Shown here one piece after another: positions 1 through 5,363 of a stretch of DNA of 12,445 bases. The DNA comes from Clostridiales bacterium (GTDB taxonomy: Bacteria > Bacillota > Clostridia > Oscillospirales > CAG-272). Under the pieces are notes generated by a model. It saw only the letters and a program-made list of their open reading frames with translations. It did not search any database and was not told the DNA's origin. The stretch spans positions 1 to 12,445 of the forward strand of contig JAGZAC010000016.1 of the NCBI GenBank assembly GCA_018370615.1. The letters are read 5' to 3'. A program made the position numbers and the translations under genes. Position 1 is the first letter of the stretch, and each line of letters opens with the position of its first letter.

Positions 1-45
1 CGAATTTTGCTCTGCAAAACCCACCTCCCCATGCATAGGGATAGC
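1..45 (-). repeat. Palindromic repeat copy R1, cut by window start
   Basis: Read on the minus strand, this has the layout of the four complete copies farther along: a C-block/G-block hairpin with a loop containing ATGCA (C-block around 38-44, G-block 24-30), the linker GGTG, then a second perfect hairpin. That hairpin has stem TTTTGC at 5-10, loop TCT and stem GCAAAA at 14-19. The terminal G-block expected after the second hairpin lies before base 1. The first hairpin is degenerate, with CCC/GGG intact and one mismatch plus wobbles outside it, so this copy may be decaying. It is a non-coding structured element; function unknown. Confidence 0.6.
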
Positions 46-301
46 TTTTTTCAAAAATAATCTGTCACTATCTTAAAGTGACTGAACGGTTCTCACACTG
101 AGGGGCGTTTTGTGTAAAGGCCCTCTTCAAAAGGAGACTTTCTAACTGCGGGAGAATTCCTCAAAATAATCCATTACAATAGTACCGGAAGGAGTCTGCC
201 CGTGTCTGCAGACAGGAAATTCATAAGCTGCGATCCGGCGCGGCTGTGCTGCAGGCTTCTTTCGAAATCTATTTTTGCCGCATTGCGGCAGGGAGGAGAG
301 C
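46..301. other. Gene-free stretch upstream of phage tail genes
   Basis: I see no credible gene here. The open frames on either strand lack a ribosome-binding site and recognisable protein features. A small hairpin with GTCACT at 64-69, a 7-nt loop and AGTGAC at 77-82 is visible. The Shine-Dalgarno sequence GGGAGGAG at 291-298 serves the next gene. No convincing promoter was found, so the tail genes may be transcribed from farther upstream. Confidence 0.5.
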
Positions 302-1669
302 ATGGAGGAAACAAAATACAGAATCAATCTGGATGTACAGCAGGGAGGAGTCCAACAGACTTTGATGGGCTTTCGTGTGGGGGATGCCCTGTCGAGGACA
401 GTGAGCATTCACCTGGTAGAGCGAGGAGCGGCGTATCAGGTGCCGACGGGATGTGTGGTGACCCTGTATGCGCAGAAGCCGGACGGAACGGTGTCGTACA
501 GTCTATGCAGCGTGGAGGATGGAGCGGTAGAGCACACTTTTACCTCTGGAGAACTGGCGGCAGCAGGAGAAATGCTGTGTGAAGTGCGGATTACCACAGG
601 AGGAGAGACCCCGGTGGTGCTGTCATCGCCGCAGTTTGGTGTGATTGTGGAGAATGTGCTGCAGGACGACGATGCAATTGCGTCTACCAACGAGTACTCG
701 GCGCTGACCCAGGCCATAGCGGAGATGGAAGATGTATGTGAGGCGGCGGAAACGGCCACGCAGAGTGCGAATACCGCAGCAGGAGCGGCCCAGACAGCGG
801 CGCAGGCCGCAAACACAGCGGCGGGAACAGCGCAAACGGCGGCCCAGGCAGCAAATAGCGCTGTTGAAGCAGCACAGACGGCCACGCAGAGTGCAAACAC
901 AGCGGCGGGGGCGGCCCAGACAGCGGCACAGAATGTGAATACAGCGGTAGAGGCGGCACAGACGGCAGCGCAAGGTGCGAACGCTGCGGCCCAAGCTGCG
1001 AATAGTGCGGCAGAGGGGTTACAGGAGGAGCTGGCAGAGAAGACTACATCCTATGTTCTTCAGTGGACAAATACGCAGTATGAGGAATATCAAGCGGTGA
1101 TGGCACAGAACGAGCCGGTGCTGGAGGAGCTGTACGCGGCGGAAGAGGGCAGCTACCATCTGGTGTTGAAGGACGGAGACAAGGAGTTTGCCATGTCTAG
1201 GCGGGAGTATACAAGCGCGGGGCGGTATGAATTCTGCTTTCCGACGGAAATCAGCAGCAGCTTTGCACCGTATGAGTATGTTGTGTGGTATAAGCCAGCG
1301 ACAGTGGTGGATGCGGCAGAATGTGGTCTAAGCAGCCACAGTGTTGTGAACAATGATAATATAGTGGAATACGATTTCCGTCCGCCGACCACAGATTTGG
1401 TACGGGTATGTATGGATTTGCATGAAGACAATACGGACATACATCTTACTGCGGCGGACCGGACAAAGCTGGACGGGATTGCAGAGGGAGCGAACAATTA
1501 TGTACATCCTGCATATGCATCCAGGTCAAGCGGACTGTACAAAATCACAGTAGACGGAACGGGGCATGTAGTTTTAGCATCAGCAGTAGCTAAATCAGAT
1601 ATTACCCCATTATTGGACATGGATGCGATTATTGCGGCATTCCCAGATGCATCGGAGGTGGACTACTGA
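302..1669 (+). CDS. Phage baseplate upper/tail fibre protein (BppU-like N-terminus)
   Basis: This encodes 455 residues. I chose the ATG at 302 because GGGAGGAG lies just upstream; an in-frame ATG at 275 has no such site. Residues 1-125 resemble the BppU N-terminal domain of Firmicute phages: a beta-rich module with a GFRVGD segment, a predicted-polymer phrase around YAQKPDGT, and a conserved-looking FGVIVENVL end. Residues 151-234 are six 14-residue Ala/Gln/Thr/Asn repeats, expected to form a trimeric coiled-coil shaft. Residues 247-380 form a second globular region. Residues 382-403 carry the HLTAADRTKLDGIAEGANNY motif common in phage tail fibres, followed by a GTGH turn. The probable role is a structural part of a tail tip or receptor-binding apparatus. 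It overlaps the next gene by one base (TGATG). Family assignment rests on recall of motifs, not on a search. Confidence 0.8.
   Translation: MEETKYRINLDVQQGGVQQTLMGFRVGDALSRTVSIHLVERGAAYQVPTGCVVTLYAQKPDGTVSYSLCSVEDGAVEHTFTSGELAAAGEMLCEVRITTGGETPVVLSSPQFGVIVENVLQDDDAIASTNEYSALTQAIAEMEDVCEAAETATQSANTAAGAAQTAAQAANTAAGTAQTAAQAANSAVEAAQTATQSANTAAGAAQTAAQNVNTAVEAAQTAAQGANAAAQAANSAAEGLQEELAEKTTSYVLQWTNTQYEEYQAVMAQNEPVLEELYAAEEGSYHLVLKDGDKEFAMSRREYTSAGRYEFCFPTEISSSFAPYEYVVWYKPATVVDAAECGLSSHSVVNNDNIVEYDFRPPTTDLVRVCMDLHEDNTDIHLTAADRTKLDGIAEGANNYVHPAYASRSSGLYKITVDGTGHVVLASAVAKSDITPLLDMDAIIAAFPDASEVDY
752..1003 (+). repeat. Six tandem 42-bp coding repeats (coiled-coil shaft)
   Basis: Six in-frame units of 42 bp encode 14 residues each, that is two heptads, with the pattern TAxQxANTAxxAAQ. 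Units 1 (752-793) and 4 (878-919) encode the identical peptide TATQSANTAAGAAQ through slightly different codons. Units 2, 3, 5 and 6 vary mainly at positions 5-6 and 9-12. The tract is rich in Ala and lacks Lys, Arg, Pro and aromatic residues. Such repeats change copy number easily, so shaft length could vary between strains. Confidence 0.85.
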
Positions 1670-2136
1670 TGTCGGTGAGGAGAATCGATGACAGCGCTCT
1701 GACGGCGATTGCAAATGCAATCCGAGCGAAGACAGGGAGCACGGAAACGATGAAGGTAGGTGATATGCCTACAGAAATTGCGGCAATAGAAGGAGGAAGC
1801 AGCTTGCCCTCCGGAATCACAGTGGGGAGTTTTACTTGTCCCAGTGGCTCCTATCCTGCCCTTGGAAATTTTACAATTACCCATGAATTGGGAAAGGTTC
1901 CCCGTGCGGTGCTTGTATGGAGAACGACAGAGCTATATAACAATACAATTTCCGGGATGGTGTGTTTCTCTCATGAGACTACCTGTGCCTTATACGACGG
2001 TATTGATTGTACGGAGGTTACGGGAAGTGTGTCTTCTTCCCTGACGGATACCACTTTTCTGGTTCCCTCTGCCAGCGGAACATCGGCAAGCAATTCTGTT
2101 TGGATTGGCACATACAACTGGGCTGCCATTGGCTAA
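1669..2136 (+). CDS. Small phage tail-associated protein
   Basis: This encodes 155 residues. The start codon overlaps the previous stop by one base (TGATG), so the pair is translationally coupled. Residues 6-40 contain the segment SALTAIANAIRAKTGSTE followed by a DMPTEIAAI-like stretch, a motif I recognise from the N-termini of many Firmicute phage tail and fibre proteins. The rest, about residues 48-155, is Ser/Thr/Gly rich and beta-like. It contains FTITHELGKVPRAVLVW, which resembles the jelly-roll end domains of tail proteins. No enzyme motif is visible. It is probably a short fibre tip or an accessory to the 455-residue protein upstream. The exact function is not recognisable, and a strong terminator follows directly. 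Confidence 0.7.
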   Translation: MSVRRIDDSALTAIANAIRAKTGSTETMKVGDMPTEIAAIEGGSSLPSGITVGSFTCPSGSYPALGNFTITHELGKVPRAVLVWRTTELYNNTISGMVCFSHETTCALYDGIDCTEVTGSVSSSLTDTTFLVPSASGTSASNSVWIGTYNWAAIG

Positions 2137-2170
2137 AAGGAGCAAAACATTTTGGCAACCGAAAGAGTTA

Positions 2171-2200
2171 AAACAAGGCGCCTTTAAAGCGCCTTGTTTT
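2171..2200 (+). terminator. Intrinsic terminator of phage tail gene pair
   Basis: An 11-bp perfect stem (AAACAAGGCGC at 2171-2181, GCGCCTTGTTT at 2189-2199) encloses a 7-nt loop and runs into TTTT at 2197-2200. It starts 34 bases after the stop of the small tail gene. The A-rich left edge means it could also work weakly on the other strand, towards the end of the tRNA operon. Confidence 0.85.
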
Positions 2201-2209
2201 GTACGAAAA

Positions 2210-2254
2210 AATAACAAAAAGCACAACAGTAAGAACCAAATTCACCTGTTGTGC
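2210..2254 (-). terminator. Intrinsic terminator of tRNA operon
   Basis: On the minus strand, GCACAACAG (2254-2246) pairs with CTGTTGTGC (2229-2221) in a 9-bp stem with a 16-nt loop. A U-rich tract follows (complement of the A-run at 2216-2220 and beyond). It lies 8 bases past the CCA end of tRNA-Val, where a tRNA operon terminator is expected. Confidence 0.8.
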
Positions 2255-2261
2255 CCTAAGA

Positions 2262-2338
2262 TGGTGGAGACAGAGGGACTCGAACCCGCGACCTCTCGGA
2301 TGTGAACCGAACGCTCTAACCAGCTGAGCTATGCCTCC
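2262..2338 (-). tRNA. tRNA-Val (anticodon CAC)
   Basis: This 77-nt gene includes an encoded CCA. Acceptor stem GGAGGCA pairs with TGTCTCC with one G-T wobble. The D arm is GCTCAGCTGGTTAGAGC. The anticodon stem TTCGG/CCGAG encloses loop TTCACAT, giving anticodon CAC, which reads GUG valine codons. The T loop TTCGAGT is canonical. The T stem GCGGG/CCCTC has one C-T mismatch at its second pair, which is unusual but tolerable. It is transcribed after tRNA-Gln from the same promoter. Confidence 0.93.
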
Positions 2339-2385
2339 GTATAATTTTTGACTGGCAGGACGTACAACCGTCCCGATTTTTAGGC

Positions 2386-2459
2386 TGGCTGGGATAGCAG
2401 GACTCGAACCTACAAAACGGGAGTCAAAGTCCCGTGTGTTACCGTTACACCATATCCCA
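2386..2459 (-). tRNA. tRNA-Gln (anticodon TTG)
   Basis: This 74-nt gene includes an encoded CCA. Acceptor stem TGGGATA pairs fully with TATCCCA; the U1-A72 start and G discriminator are typical of bacterial tRNA-Gln. The anticodon stem CGGGA/TCCCG encloses loop CTTTGAC, giving anticodon TTG, which reads CAA and by wobble CAG. It is first in a two-tRNA operon. The 47-nt spacer to tRNA-Val holds a small hairpin (GGACG/CGTCC, 2358-2373). Confidence 0.95.
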
Positions 2460-2477
2460 TTGTTTCAGCCGCTACAA

Positions 2478-2506
2478 AGTATATCACAAATCCCCGCTGC
2501 TGTCAA
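2478..2506 (-). promoter_or_regulatory. Promoter of tRNA-Gln/Val operon
   Basis: On the minus strand a perfect -35 box TTGACA (2506-2501) and -10 box TATACT (2483-2478) are separated by 17 bp. The tRNA-Gln 5' end is at 2459, 19 bases past the -10 box, so the leader is very short. The strong match fits a stable RNA gene. Confidence 0.88.
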
Positions 2507-2522
2507 GAGCCGTCCAGGCACC

Positions 2523-2551
2523 TTGACAAATTTTTGCACCCAGAGTAAAAT
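2523..2551 (+). promoter_or_regulatory. Promoter of mtnN
   Basis: TTGACA at 2523-2528 and TAAAAT at 2546-2551 are separated by 17 bp. The start codon lies 29 bases downstream. This promoter is back to back with the minus-strand tRNA promoter; their -35 boxes are 16 bp apart, so the two polymerases may compete. Confidence 0.8.
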
Positions 2552-2579
2552 ACAGGAAAACAGGATTTTTGGGGGACGT

Positions 2580-3293
2580 ATGGAACAGAGACCAACTATG
2601 TATCAAACCGTTGGAATTATCGCTGCAATGCAGATGGAAATTGACGGTATACGCAAAAAGCTGCAAAACGCTTCCATGGAAACAGTCAGCGGAGTGGAAT
2701 ATGTTTGCGGAACGCTCCATGGCAAGACGGTAATTGCAGCAAAGTGCGGCGTCGGCAAAGTATTTGCGGCGATGTGCACCCAGACGATGATTTTGCGATA
2801 TGCGCCGGATTGTATTATTCATACTGGAGTGGCGGGAGGACTGCCAGAGACACTGCGAGTTCTGGACCTGGTCATCGCTACCCACGTGGTGCAGTACGAT
2901 ATGGACACCTCCGCTGTGGGAGATCCTGTGGGGATGATTTCCGGCATCAACATGGTGGAAATTCCCTGTGACAGGCGGATTATAGACGTCCTTTGTTCCA
3001 GTGCCGGACAGCTGCAGCGACCTTTTACCAAAGGCATTGTAGCAACGGGAGATACCTTCGTCTGCACGGCGGAGCAGCGCAGACGCATCCGGGAGCAGTT
3101 TCACGCCGATGCATGTGAAATGGAAGGCGGCGCCGTCGGACAGGTTTGCTATGTGAATCAGGTGCCGTTCGGCATTTTGCGTTCTATTTCAGACAGTGCC
3201 GGTGAGACATCCGGTATGGACTACACAGCATTTGCTGCTGCGGCGGCGGATACTGCGGTAGCAGCTGTAGAGTATGCGCTGCAGGTTCTTTGA
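2580..3293 (+). CDS. mtnN: 5'-methylthioadenosine/S-adenosylhomocysteine nucleosidase
   Basis: This encodes 237 residues; the family is usually about 230. The enzyme cleaves MTA and SAH (and 5'-deoxyadenosine) to adenine plus the thioribose product in the cytosol, removing inhibitors of SAM-dependent enzymes. Visible family signatures are VGIIAAMQMEIDGI (11-24) with the catalytic Glu at 20, CGVGKVFAA (56-64), HTGVAGGL (81-88), GIVATGDTF (152-160), and CEMEGGAVGQV with the ribose-binding Glu at 182. The ISD motif places the catalytic Asp at 205. The start at 2580 is preceded by GGGGGA only 3 bases away. An alternative ATG at 2598 would give 231 residues and a more typical N-terminus, so the first six residues are uncertain. 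The gene stands alone with its own promoter and a terminator inside repeat copy R2. Confidence 0.93.
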   Translation: MEQRPTMYQTVGIIAAMQMEIDGIRKKLQNASMETVSGVEYVCGTLHGKTVIAAKCGVGKVFAAMCTQTMILRYAPDCIIHTGVAGGLPETLRVLDLVIATHVVQYDMDTSAVGDPVGMISGINMVEIPCDRRIIDVLCSSAGQLQRPFTKGIVATGDTFVCTAEQRRRIREQFHADACEMEGGAVGQVCYVNQVPFGILRSISDSAGETSGMDYTAFAAAAADTAVAAVEYALQVL

Positions 3294-3312
3294 TACCGCA
3301 ATTGTTTGTGAG

Positions 3313-3373
3313 AAAACAATCCCCCAGTCAACTCCGTTGACAGCCCCCTTTACACAAGGGGGCCTTTTTAATG
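3313..3373 (-). repeat. Palindromic repeat copy R2
   Basis: Read on the minus strand: hairpin 1 is CCCCCTT/AAGGGGG (3362-3356 with 3350-3344) around loop GTGTA. Hairpin 2 is a perfect 6-bp stem GTCAAC/GTTGAC (3341-3336 with 3332-3327) with a 3-nt loop. The end is GGGGGATTGTTTTC. The 17 bases at 3312-3328 and the 17 bases at 3364-3380 recur exactly around copy R4 (5297-5313 and 5354-5370), while hairpin 2 differs. It lies between convergent genes. Confidence 0.85.
3343..3369 (+). terminator. Intrinsic terminator of mtnN inside repeat R2
   Basis: On the plus strand, hairpin 1 of R2 forms an 8-bp GC-rich stem (GCCCCCTT 3343-3350, AAGGGGGC 3356-3363) with loop TACAC, followed by CTTTTT at 3364-3369. 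This is a standard terminator shape, 50 bases past the mtnN stop codon. Confidence 0.75.
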
Positions 3374-3376
3374 TAT

Positions 3377-3425
3377 GCCTCCCCTGTGTAAGGGGAGGTG
3401 GCGGCTCTGCCGCCGGAGGGGTTGT
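3377..3425 (+). repeat. Palindromic repeat copy R3
   Basis: This is a plus-strand copy facing R2. Hairpin 1 is CCTCCCC (3378-3384) with GGGGAGG (3392-3398), loop core GTGTA. Hairpin 2 is GGCGGC (3400-3405) with GCCGCC (3409-3414), loop TCT. The end is GGAGGGGTTGT (3415-3425). It ends 7 bases from the stop codon of the minus-strand hydrolase gene. Only the ends and hairpin 1 match copy R5; the arms of hairpin 2 differ but are fully paired in both. Confidence 0.85.
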
Positions 3426-3432
3426 AAAAGCT

Positions 3433-4035
3433 TTACCTGGTAGGAATACGGCGAATCAATCGGACCAGATCAATTGTTGTGTGACTGATTTGATAGAAAA
3501 TAGATTTTCGCTCAAAATAGTCATCTGTGCCCTCACTGCCATTTGTCAGCGCCCGCAGCCCGCCTTCGTATATTACGCAGCCCGCCAGACGTTTTTCCAA
3601 CTGGGGAATTGTCAAGAAGCGTTTGATTCCCAATATAAACCGAATAAATTCAATGCAGATATAAGCGTTGGGTATTTTTACAGATTTATGAAGAGGATAA
3701 GCCAGAGCGGAAAAAAAGTTGTATTTCATCAGCTCCCGCCTTTTCATAAAGCTGTGGATGGTTGACAAAATCCACATATATCGTGCGTCAGATATGGAAA
3801 TCTTACAGACCTTCACCGGTGTATCCATTCCGTTATGCAGATACCTGGACGGCAGCTCTCGCACAAATCCCGCTACAAACGGCGTATTGTAATGCTGTCG
3901 GGAAAAGGAATACATTTCGGAAAGCTGCGGACTTTCAGATAAAACTACATGGCTGTATCGCGTCCTGGTAAGGGCGCGTATAAATTTCCCGCTTTTGTAA
4001 TTGGAAGCGAGAAAAGCAATATAAATATCCTTCAT
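3433..4035 (-). CDS. Papain-like cysteine hydrolase, NlpC/P60 YiiX type
   Basis: This encodes 200 residues. The start at 4035 is favoured because AGAGGA lies 6 bases upstream on the minus strand; a start at 4062 would add nine residues but has no site. The layout fits the circularly permuted NlpC/P60 (YiiX-like) superfamily. Residues 3-31 read IYIAF...RTRYSHVVL with a likely catalytic His at 29. A MYSFSRQ segment (41-47) follows, then GFVRELPSRY (56-65). IPNAYICIEFIRF (121-133) has a likely catalytic Cys at 127. There is no signal peptide. Such enzymes act on amide or thioester bonds; the substrate here is unknown. A 5-bp hairpin (4037-4049) places the Shine-Dalgarno GGA in its loop. It is divergent from a PASTA lipoprotein gene and convergent with mtnN. 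The family call is by motif recall. Confidence 0.75.
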   Translation of the reverse strand: MKDIYIAFLASNYKSGKFIRALTRTRYSHVVLSESPQLSEMYSFSRQHYNTPFVAGFVRELPSRYLHNGMDTPVKVCKISISDARYMWILSTIHSFMKRRELMKYNFFSALAYPLHKSVKIPNAYICIEFIRFILGIKRFLTIPQLEKRLAGCVIYEGGLRALTNGSEGTDDYFERKSIFYQISHTTIDLVRLIRRIPTR

Positions 4036-4074
4036 GGCAGATCCTCTGCGCTTATTGTTCATACTATGGAAACC

Positions 4075-4103
4075 ACTATACCATATTTTTTATGGAAAAG
4101 CAA
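4075..4103 (-). promoter_or_regulatory. Promoter of papain-like hydrolase gene
   Basis: On the minus strand, -35 TTGCTT (4103-4098) and -10 TATAGT (4080-4075) are separated by 17 bp. The spacer contains an inverted repeat, CCATA/TATGG (4081-4095), that could bind a regulator. The start codon at 4035 is 39 bases past the -10 box. Confidence 0.7.
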
Positions 4104-4111
4104 GGATTCTC

Positions 4112-4126
4112 TTTATATACTATAAA
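4112..4126. promoter_or_regulatory. Candidate XRE operator upstream of hydrolase promoter
   Basis: TTTATA-TAC-TATAAA is a 15-bp inverted repeat just upstream of the minus-strand -35 box. Read on the minus strand, 4126-4116 is TTTATAGTATA, identical to the left arm of the palindrome ahead of the XRE regulator gene (4703-4713). A 10-of-11 match lies at 4171-4181. The region is AT-rich, so chance is possible. Confidence 0.4.
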
Positions 4127-4219
4127 TTCCATATGGGAAATATTCTTTGAAGCGTTTGGCGGAATATATATTTATAGTTTAGAAATATAGAAAATTTTGT
4201 TAAAATATAGCGAAAAATA

Positions 4220-4248
4220 TTGACTAATAGTATTATTTATGTTAATAT
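4220..4248 (+). promoter_or_regulatory. Promoter of PASTA lipoprotein gene
   Basis: TTGACT (4220-4225) and TAATAT (4243-4248) are spaced by 17 bp. The start codon is 36 bases downstream. The flanks are extremely AT-rich, which could also serve as an upstream activating element. Confidence 0.75.
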
Positions 4249-4283
4249 TTGTTCATAATTTAATGAAACACTGGAGGGTAAAG

Positions 4284-4649
4284 ATGATGAAAAAAGCAGT
4301 TGTATTTATTTTGACCGTATGTTTTTTGATTTCTGCTGCTGTTTCTTTCTTTGGATGTAGTGTGACGCTTGGCCCCGTTCCCAATGTTATGGGCAGTGAT
4401 CATGCAGATGCGAAAAAGACTCTGGAAGATGCGGGCTTTGAAGTGGTGGCAGTAGAAGTGGATGCAGGAGCGATACTGTCGGAAACAAAGTGGGACCGTA
4501 CGGTAAAGAAAGGGGAGGTATTCAAAGTGAACGATGTGACATGTCCGGATTTCAGTGAGACGCCCTCTGTAAAGGAAGGAAAAGTACGTATTTATTTTGC
4601 GAAAGAAGATTATATTTTGGAAGCTGTTGACAGTGCAGGAAATAAATAA
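4284..4649 (+). CDS. Small lipoprotein with single PASTA domain
   Basis: This encodes 121 residues. The ATG at 4284 follows GGAGGG by five bases; ATG 4287 is equally possible, and an upstream in-frame ATG at 4239 precedes the likely transcription start. Residues 1-24 are a signal peptide (MMKK then a hydrophobic stretch) ending in SFFGC. Cys25 is a probable lipid attachment site, although the lipobox has Phe at -3 rather than Leu. Residues 32-90 look like one PASTA domain: VPNVMGSDHADAKKTLEDAG followed by a TVKKGEVFKV strand. PASTA domains usually bind peptidoglycan fragments in Ser/Thr kinases and penicillin-binding proteins; a lone, lipid-anchored PASTA module suggests a cell-wall-associated protein. 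It is divergent from the papain-like hydrolase. No clear terminator follows. Confidence 0.75.
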   Translation: MMKKAVVFILTVCFLISAAVSFFGCSVTLGPVPNVMGSDHADAKKTLEDAGFEVVAVEVDAGAILSETKWDRTVKKGEVFKVNDVTCPDFSETPSVKEGKVRIYFAKEDYILEAVDSAGNK

Positions 4650-4699
4650 CATCTAAAAAGCAACAAAATTACTACTATTTATATATTCCTTAAAAAACA

Positions 4700-4728
4700 C
4701 CCTTTATAGTATAGTTATACTATAAGGG
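4700..4728. promoter_or_regulatory. Palindromic operator ahead of XRE regulator gene
   Basis: A perfect 9-bp inverted repeat (TATAGTATA 4705-4713, TATACTATA 4716-4724) with a 2-bp centre extends to CCC at 4700-4702 and GGG at 4726-4728 if one T on the left is bulged. It overlaps possible -10 boxes (TATAGT, TATACT). Its right arm also contains most of the Shine-Dalgarno AAGGGAG (4724-4730), so it could act as a DNA operator or an RNA hairpin hiding the ribosome site. Autoregulation by the downstream HTH protein is an inference. Confidence 0.65.
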
Positions 4729-4739
4729 AGTTGATTTTT

Positions 4740-5150
4740 ATGGGACGTAAGAAAAAAGGCAGTTTTCAGCATATTTCAAACGCACAGCCGGCGTCTGGAA
4801 CTGCATCTGATGCACTGTATTCGTTTAAGGTGGATTACGTTGCCATCGGCAATAAGCTGAGGGCCCAGCGGAAACGTCTGGGCTATACCCAGGAGCAGGT
4901 AGCAGAGGCAATCGGAATTACCCCTGCGTTTATGGGGCATATTGAGCGGGGAGAGCGGGGCATGGCCTTGGATACTCTACTACATTTATGCAATTTTTAT
5001 CATATAACAATGGATTATCTTTGGTCAGATACGCTGCCGCCGAATGAACAGCAATTGGCATCGCAGATTGCGGTTATGCTGAAGGACAAAACACCTGAGC
5101 AGCAGGCCGCTGTGATGGATATTGTACGAACGGTAACGATACATATGTAA
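4740..5150 (+). CDS. XRE/Cro-CI family HTH transcriptional regulator
   Basis: This encodes 136 residues. The ATG at 4740 lies nine bases after AAGGGAG; a TTG in frame at 4731 directly abuts that site and is unlikely. Residues 1-30 are basic and polar, probably disordered. Residues 35-95 form a helix-turn-helix domain of the Cro/CI type: IGNKLRAQRKRLGYTQEQVA, then AIGITPAFMGHIERGER as the turn and recognition helix, then TLLHLCNFYHITMDYLW. The C-terminal 35 residues are helical and may dimerise. It is probably a repressor acting at the palindrome over its own start region and perhaps at matching half-sites 600 bp upstream. There is no peptidase or sensor domain. It is followed by a stem-loop. 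Confidence 0.88.
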   Translation: MGRKKKGSFQHISNAQPASGTASDALYSFKVDYVAIGNKLRAQRKRLGYTQEQVAEAIGITPAFMGHIERGERGMALDTLLHLCNFYHITMDYLWSDTLPPNEQQLASQIAVMLKDKTPEQQAAVMDIVRTVTIHM

Positions 5151-5155
5151 AAAAA

Positions 5156-5183
5156 CATCCCCTGCGTCTGCAGGGGATGCTTC
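5156..5183 (+). terminator. Stem-loop terminator of XRE regulator gene
   Basis: A 10-bp perfect stem (CATCCCCTGC 5156-5165, GCAGGGGATG 5170-5179) with a GTCT tetraloop begins five bases after the stop codon. The following tract is only moderately T-rich, so termination strength is uncertain. On the other strand a run of six or more U would follow. Confidence 0.65.
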
Positions 5184-5238
5184 ATTATTGATTATAGCAA
5201 TTGCAGCTATCTCTTGTCTGCTGAAGTTTTCCCTGTGG

Positions 5239-5259
5239 AGGACTTGCCACGCAAGTCCT
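5239..5259. repeat. 9-bp inverted repeat hairpin
   Basis: AGGACTTGC (5239-5247) and GCAAGTCCT (5251-5259) enclose a 3-nt loop CAC. The long perfect stem with a triloop resembles hairpin 2 of the nearby repeat family. The flanking C-block/G-block hairpin is not present, so membership is unclear. Confidence 0.7.
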
Positions 5260-5297
5260 GGGTGATGGCTTGCTGAAGGTGAGACGGGGGTGTAAAG

Positions 5298-5363
5298 AAA
5301 ACAATCCCCCAGTTTTTGCATACGCAAAAACATCCCCCTTTGCACAAGGGGGACTTTTTAATG
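5298..5363 (-). repeat. Palindromic repeat copy R4
   Basis: Read on the minus strand: hairpin 1 is CCCCCTT/AAGGGGG (5352-5346 with 5340-5334), extended by one A-T pair, loop GTGCA. Hairpin 2 is TTTTTGC/GCAAAAA (5330-5324 with 5319-5313), loop of four. The end is GGGGGATTGTTTTC. It is bordered by the same two 17-base flanks as R2. On the plus strand hairpin 1 followed by CTTTTT (5354-5359) also has terminator form. Confidence 0.85.

Noticed and set aside
46..140. A further degenerate copy of the palindromic repeat next to R1
   Set aside because: Only the GTCACT/AGTGAC hairpin fits; the C-block/G-block hairpin and the GRGGGRTTGT end are absent.
436..900. Antisense open frame of 154 codons, very rich in Ala, Val and Cys
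   Set aside because: It is the complement of the 42-bp Ala-repeat of the fibre gene; the repeat keeps all frames open. No ribosome site or family motif.
752..1003. CRISPR-like array of regular repeats
   Set aside because: Unit length is 42 bp with no unique spacers, and the reading frame is maintained; it is a coding coiled-coil repeat.
2262..2290. Prophage attachment site at the tRNA-Val 3' end
   Set aside because: No second copy of the tRNA 3' end is visible in the window, and the only sharing with tRNA-Gln is the common T-loop sequence.
2105..2305. Short plus-strand frame after the tail gene
   Set aside because: It runs through a strong terminator and into the antisense of tRNA-Val.
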